From: Subtercola boreus
GTDB lineage: Bacteria; Actinomycetota; Actinomycetes; Actinomycetales; Microbacteriaceae
Direction of reading: 5' to 3'
Length of the DNA stretch: 64,000 nucleotides
Assembly (NCBI RefSeq): GCF_003399625.1
Contig: NZ_NBXA01000001.1
Coordinates: 174,535 to 238,534, forward strand
The notes under the pieces: model-generated
Seen by the model: only the letters and a program-made list of their open reading frames with translations
Told to the model about the DNA's origin: nothing
The model's database searches: none
Made by a program: the position numbers and the translations under genes
Shown here: positions 60,897 to 64,000 of the stretch, piece by piece
How positions within the stretch are numbered: position 1 is the stretch's first letter
Layout: each line of letters begins with the position of its first letter

Positions 60897-62123
60897 GTGA
60901 CCCCGACCCGCCGCCAGTTCCTCGTTCGGAGGGTGGTGGTTCTCGGCATCCTGTTCCTCGTCGTCGCGGCCGGCATCTACGTGCCTGTGGTGCTCACGGC
61001 GCCCCTTCCCGCCGCTGCGGTCACCCTCGAACCGCCGGCGGTGCAGGCTGCCCCGGCGGCCGCGGTGTCGGCGCCTGCGCAGGGGTCGAGCGCGATCTCC
61101 CTCCAGGATTCGGGCGAGGTGCTGGCTTCGAGCGGGCAGTCCGGGCCGGTGCCGATCGCGAGCGTCACCAAGATCCTCACCGCGCTGGTGGTGCTGCAGG
61201 CGAAACCGTTGACCCCCACCGACGACGGTCCGAGCATCACGATGACCGCAGCCGACGTGGCGTTCCTCGACTCGACGAGGGCGGAAGGCGGATCCTACGT
61301 GCTCGTCAATGAGGGCCAGGTACTCACCGAACGGCAGGTGATCGAGATCATGCTGATGGAGTCTGCCAACAACTACAGCGAGACCCTTGTCACCTGGGCG
61401 TTCGGATCGATGGCTGGCTACCTCACCGCCGCAGAGGCCTTCATCCAGGCGCAGGGACTGGCCGGCACCTCCGTCGTGGACTCGAGCGGGCTCAACCCTG
61501 CCAGCGTGAGCACCACCACCGACCTGCTGAAGCTCGCGTCGCTCGCGCTCGACAACCCTGTGCTGGCCGCCGTCGTGTCGACGCAGAAGGAGAGCATCCC
61601 CGGCCTCTCCGAGCTCACCAACACGAACACCCTGCTCGGCTCCGACGGCATCGACGGGCTGAAGACGGGCACCACCGACGAGGCGGGTTCATGCCTGCTC
61701 TTCTCGGCGGACTTCACCGTCGCAGGCAAACCGTTCAGCGTCGTCGGCGTGGTGCTGGGCGCCGCCAGCTCGGAGTCGGCACGCCAGGCGGTGACCGCGC
61801 TGCTCGACAGCGCGAAACTCGGGTTCACGAGCGTGTCCCTGGCGACCGCGGGCCAGGTCGTCGGAAGCTACACCTCTGCCTGGGGCGCGACCGTGCCGAT
61901 CGTGGCGGCTCAGGATGCCTCCACCGTCGTCTGGTCGAGCACTCCGGTGAGCGTGGCGGGAGACACGGTGTCGCTCAGCGAGGGTTCCGCGGGCTCCGCC
62001 GCCGGCGACCTGCGCTTCGGCGTGGGCGGCGAGACCATCACCGTGCCGCTCCGGCTCGAGACGGATCTCGAGGGGCCGGATCCGTTCTGGCGCCTGACGC
62101 ACCCGGGCGAGCTGGTCGGCTGA
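60897..62123 (+). CDS. D-alanyl-D-alanine carboxypeptidase, S11 family
   Basis: A 408-residue penicillin-binding protein. One N-terminal TM/signal segment at about 11-37 is followed by an Ala/Pro linker. Active-site motifs are SVTK near 97, SAN near 154 and KTG near 260, all in the expected order. The C-terminal 130 residues form a beta-domain that may hold it at the wall. It trims peptidoglycan stem peptides. The start is GTG; TACGAT (60885-60890) is 6 nt upstream, with a partial -35 CTGACT at 60863. Confidence 0.92.
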   Translation: MTPTRRQFLVRRVVVLGILFLVVAAGIYVPVVLTAPLPAAAVTLEPPAVQAAPAAAVSAPAQGSSAISLQDSGEVLASSGQSGPVPIASVTKILTALVVLQAKPLTPTDDGPSITMTAADVAFLDSTRAEGGSYVLVNEGQVLTERQVIEIMLMESANNYSETLVTWAFGSMAGYLTAAEAFIQAQGLAGTSVVDSSGLNPASVSTTTDLLKLASLALDNPVLAAVVSTQKESIPGLSELTNTNTLLGSDGIDGLKTGTTDEAGSCLLFSADFTVAGKPFSVVGVVLGAASSESARQAVTALLDSAKLGFTSVSLATAGQVVGSYTSAWGATVPIVAAQDASTVVWSSTPVSVAGDTVSLSEGSAGSAAGDLRFGVGGETITVPLRLETDLEGPDPFWRLTHPGELVG

Positions 62124-62243
62124 CGCCCCGCCCGCCCCGCCCCCCCCGCGCCCCCGCCCCCGCCCCCGCCCGCGCGGCGCGCCTCCGTTTCCGCTACGTT
62201 TTGTCGCTTCCGCGCCCCGGCGCGCACGCGCGAAAGCGACAAA
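62124..62243. terminator. C-rich tract followed by palindrome B, copy 2
   Basis: C-runs occupy 62124-62175 directly after the stop. TTTGTCGCTTCCGCG (62200-62214) pairs with CGCGAAAGCGACAAA (62229-62243) with one mismatch, and GGCCGCGCATCC follows as in copy 1. It lies between convergent genes, so it could stop transcription from both sides. Confidence 0.75.
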
Positions 62244-62285
62244 GGGCCGCGCATCCTCTCTCCGGCCAGGCGACCACGCCCACAC

Positions 62286-62924
62286 CTAATGCGGCCGCGC
62301 CTCCAGCGCGAGCAGCGCCGTCTTCGCTGCGAGCCCGCCGATGTACCCGCCCAACCCGCCATCGCTCCGCAGCACACGATGGCATGGCACCACGACCGGC
62401 AGCGGATTCGTCGCACACGCCGATCCGACCGCCCGCACCGCCCGCGGGCTGCCCACAGACTCGGCCACCTGCTTGTACGTCTCGGTGCGTCCGTAGGCGA
62501 TCTCCGGCAGGTGCCGCTGCACGAGCTGGCGGAAGCCGCTCGACAGCGACAGGTCGAGCGGAACATCGAACCCGCGGCGGGTGCCGGCGAAGTACTCGTC
62601 AAGCTCGTAGGCCACGGCGTCGAGTCGTCTCGGTGCGCGCAGGATCCGCGTGCTCACTCGCGCCGCGAGCGTCTGCAAAACGGCATCGTGATCCTCGATG
62701 TCGTAGGCGACACGAACCAGTCCGATCTCGGTGGCGGCGAGCAGCAGGGACCCCACTGGGGTGTCGACCGTCGTGTACGCGAGGTCGAGCAGGTGGGCAT
62801 CCAGAGCCTGCTGTTCGAGTCGGGCGTGCAGCTGGGTGATGGCCGAGTCGAGTTCGATGGACTCCTTTGCGAGTGGAGTGAAATCGAACCGCTCGGCGGC
62901 GTTCGAGCTGTGTGTGGTGTTCAT
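62286..62924 (-). CDS. ogt: Methylated-DNA--protein-cysteine methyltransferase
   Basis: A 212-residue DNA-repair alkyltransferase. The active-site motif VVPCHRVLRSDGGLGGY lies near residue 180 (acceptor Cys in PCHR), with GRTETYKQVAESVG near 145 forming the DNA-binding helix. The N-terminal half is longer than in E. coli Ogt by about 35 residues. It removes alkyl groups from O6-alkylguanine, consuming itself. The ATG overlaps the sigma-factor stop (ATGA), so it is translated together with it. Confidence 0.93.
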   Translation of the reverse strand: MNTTHSSNAAERFDFTPLAKESIELDSAITQLHARLEQQALDAHLLDLAYTTVDTPVGSLLLAATEIGLVRVAYDIEDHDAVLQTLAARVSTRILRAPRRLDAVAYELDEYFAGTRRGFDVPLDLSLSSGFRQLVQRHLPEIAYGRTETYKQVAESVGSPRAVRAVGSACATNPLPVVVPCHRVLRSDGGLGGYIGGLAAKTALLALEARPH

Positions 62925-63472
62925 CGCGGCATTCCCTTCGGTTCGTTGGTTGCGGTGCCGGAGGCGCCCTCTGGCAGGTAGACGAGGCGGAGCGCCCGCA
63001 CCCCATCGGATGACGCGCGCCTCGCCGCTTCGACGCTCCCGCCGAGAAGCCTGGCTACCTCGGCGAACGGCAGCCCGCCGAGGAAGTGGTAGGCCACGGC
63101 GAGGCGTTGCTTCTCGGGGAGCAGTCCGACCGCCTGCCAGAGAGCCAGGGAGTCGCTGCTGTCGTTGTGTGCGTCGCCGCCCGTGGCCCCTTCGCTGGCG
63201 CTTCCGGTTCTGGATGCCCGTTCCGGCAGTTCCTCGACCGGGATCGGTTGACGGCTGCGCATCCGCGTCTGGTCGATCGCCTTCCGGTGGGCGATCGTGA
63301 CGAGCCACGCTTCGACGTTCGCGTCGGGCGGGAGCTCGGGGTAGGCGCCGAGGGCGGAGAGAAAGGTTTCTGACCAGGCATCGTCGGCATCGGGCATCCC
63401 GAGCACAGCGCGACACACGCGCAGTACGGTGGCGCCGTGCTCGGCGACCACCTTTTCGAAGGGCGGTTTCAT
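62921..63472 (-). CDS. ECF-type RNA polymerase sigma factor
   Basis: A 183-residue sigma factor. Region 2 spans about 10-75 (VLRVCRAVLGMPDADDAWSE, then LSALGAYPEL and VEAWLVTIAHRKAID), a Ser/Gly-rich linker follows near 80-110, and region 4 spans about 112-165 (LPEKQRLAVAYHFLGGLPFA, then EVARLLGGSVEAARRASSDG). No anti-sigma gene is adjacent; the partner gene is the alkyltransferase, so it may control a response to alkylation. ATG at 63470-63472 has CAGAAT 6 nt upstream; an in-frame extension from further right is not needed. Confidence 0.9.
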   Translation of the reverse strand: MKPPFEKVVAEHGATVLRVCRAVLGMPDADDAWSETFLSALGAYPELPPDANVEAWLVTIAHRKAIDQTRMRSRQPIPVEELPERASRTGSASEGATGGDAHNDSSDSLALWQAVGLLPEKQRLAVAYHFLGGLPFAEVARLLGGSVEAARRASSDGVRALRLVYLPEGASGTATNEPKGMPR

Positions 63473-63638
63473 GTTCACATTCTGTAGACGCTCGGGGACG
63501 CCGAAACGTGAGGTCGGGGGTGTGGAACAGTCTGCCGGGATTGCGGACTCAGAATTTGTTTCTGAGAGTTTTGGATCTGGGCCTGCGGGGACCCTGATTT
63601 GCTGAGGGAATGTCAGTGGTTGATGTTTGACTGTTGGT

Positions 63639-64000
63639 ATGAACCAGCCAGCCGCCGCCTCCATTGACATCGCTTCGGTGATGCATAGTTTGGTGGATGC
63701 GCTGCAGGGGTTGGGCGTGCTGCCAGGGTCTGGGGTTGGGGCTGCCGCGCCCTGCGGGCTTGCCGACGAGGACGTCATGGTCGCGACTGCGGAGGTTGAG
63801 TCACTAGGCCGGATCGTGGATGGCTTGCGTGTGCGGATGGCGGGGGAGGTGGCGGCTTTGTCTGCTGTCGAGTACGGCGATGAGGGGTTGTCGAAGTCTC
63901 ACGGGTTCCGGTCAGTGCAACTGTTTCTGGAGTCGGTGACGCAGGCGTCGAAGCGGACGGTTCAGGATCGCCTTCGGCTCGCCACCCGCACGCATACGAC
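63639..64000 (+). CDS. DUF222 / HNH-endonuclease-type protein, cut by window edge
   Basis: The first 120 codons are visible. EDVMVATAEVESLGRIVDGL, then RVRMAGEVAALSAVEY, and KSHGFRSVQLFLESVTQASK are typical of the DUF222 (13E12-repeat) family, which usually has an HNH nuclease domain near the C-terminus, outside this window. Such genes are multicopy in Microbacteriaceae. The biological role is unclear. Confidence 0.82.
   Translation, partial: MNQPAAASIDIASVMHSLVDALQGLGVLPGSGVGAAAPCGLADEDVMVATAEVESLGRIVDGLRVRMAGEVAALSAVEYGDEGLSKSHGFRSVQLFLESVTQASKRTVQDRLRLATRTHT

Noticed and set aside
1..64000. Mobile element, prophage or genomic island borders
   Set aside because: I saw no transposase, integrase, phage structural gene or tRNA-flanking direct repeat. 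Composition is even and housekeeping genes occur throughout the middle.

Overview
The window looks like ordinary chromosome from a high-GC actinomycete, most likely a member of the Microbacteriaceae. The reasons are the very high G+C, the tRNAs without an encoded CCA, the many GTG starts, the DUF222-type gene at the right edge, LAxTG-type wall anchoring and many genes with a -10 box only 6-8 nt before the start codon. Housekeeping genes (pgm, pheA, serS, pgi, two tRNA-Ser) are scattered through it. I see no phage genes, insertion sequence, integrase or CRISPR array. The family placement is inference.

1-15.5 kb: an L-rhamnose catabolic locus. A leftward run holds a DeoR regulator, rhamnulokinase, a sugar ABC importer (binding protein, ATPase, two permeases), a class II aldolase, a HAD phosphatase, a second FGGY kinase, rhamnose mutarotase, rhamnose isomerase and a bifunctional aldolase/dehydrogenase cut by the left edge. 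A second copy of that bifunctional enzyme is divergent from the regulator. The region between them carries two facing promoters and six CGAAAG half-sites.

15.5-21 kb: three leftward genes for surface proteins. They encode a small TasA/camelysin-like secreted protein, a 1386-residue protein with nine ~110-residue repeats, and a membrane-anchored protein whose C-terminal domain resembles the small one. This is the most likely place for a little-described system.

21-32 kb: an ATP-grasp/alpha-E/transglutaminase operon of unsettled function, then single genes: a lipase-like hydrolase, a lipoate ligase with its accessory domain at the N-terminus, a small acetyltransferase, a solitary DNA methyltransferase, a drug-efflux MFS protein, a secreted amidase-like protein and a VanY-type carboxypeptidase. 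32-42 kb: pgm, a secreted Ig-like protein, pheA, a lipid-kinase-family gene, serS with a HAD hydrolase, a wall-anchored beta-propeller protein and tRNA-Ser(UGA).

42-50 kb: a TetR/MFS efflux pair, then an AraC regulator with flavin monooxygenase, maleylacetate reductase and hydroxyquinol dioxygenase, which together form an aromatic-degradation operon ending at 3-oxoadipate. 50-64 kb: pgi, an amine oxidase, several small enzymes with local regulators, a cytosolic Ser/Thr kinase-GAF fusion, a one-domain HTH protein, tRNA-Ser(GCU), a HEAT-repeat protein, a D-Ala-D-Ala carboxypeptidase, an ECF sigma factor overlapping an alkyltransferase, and a DUF222 gene cut by the right edge.

Across the window, five gene ends share one layout: stop codon, then a C-rich G-poor tract, then a strong palindrome. 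Two palindrome families recur at distant sites. I read these as composite transcription-unit boundaries. No gene-free stretch exceeds 300 bases; the longest (24686-24975) holds one of these boundaries.
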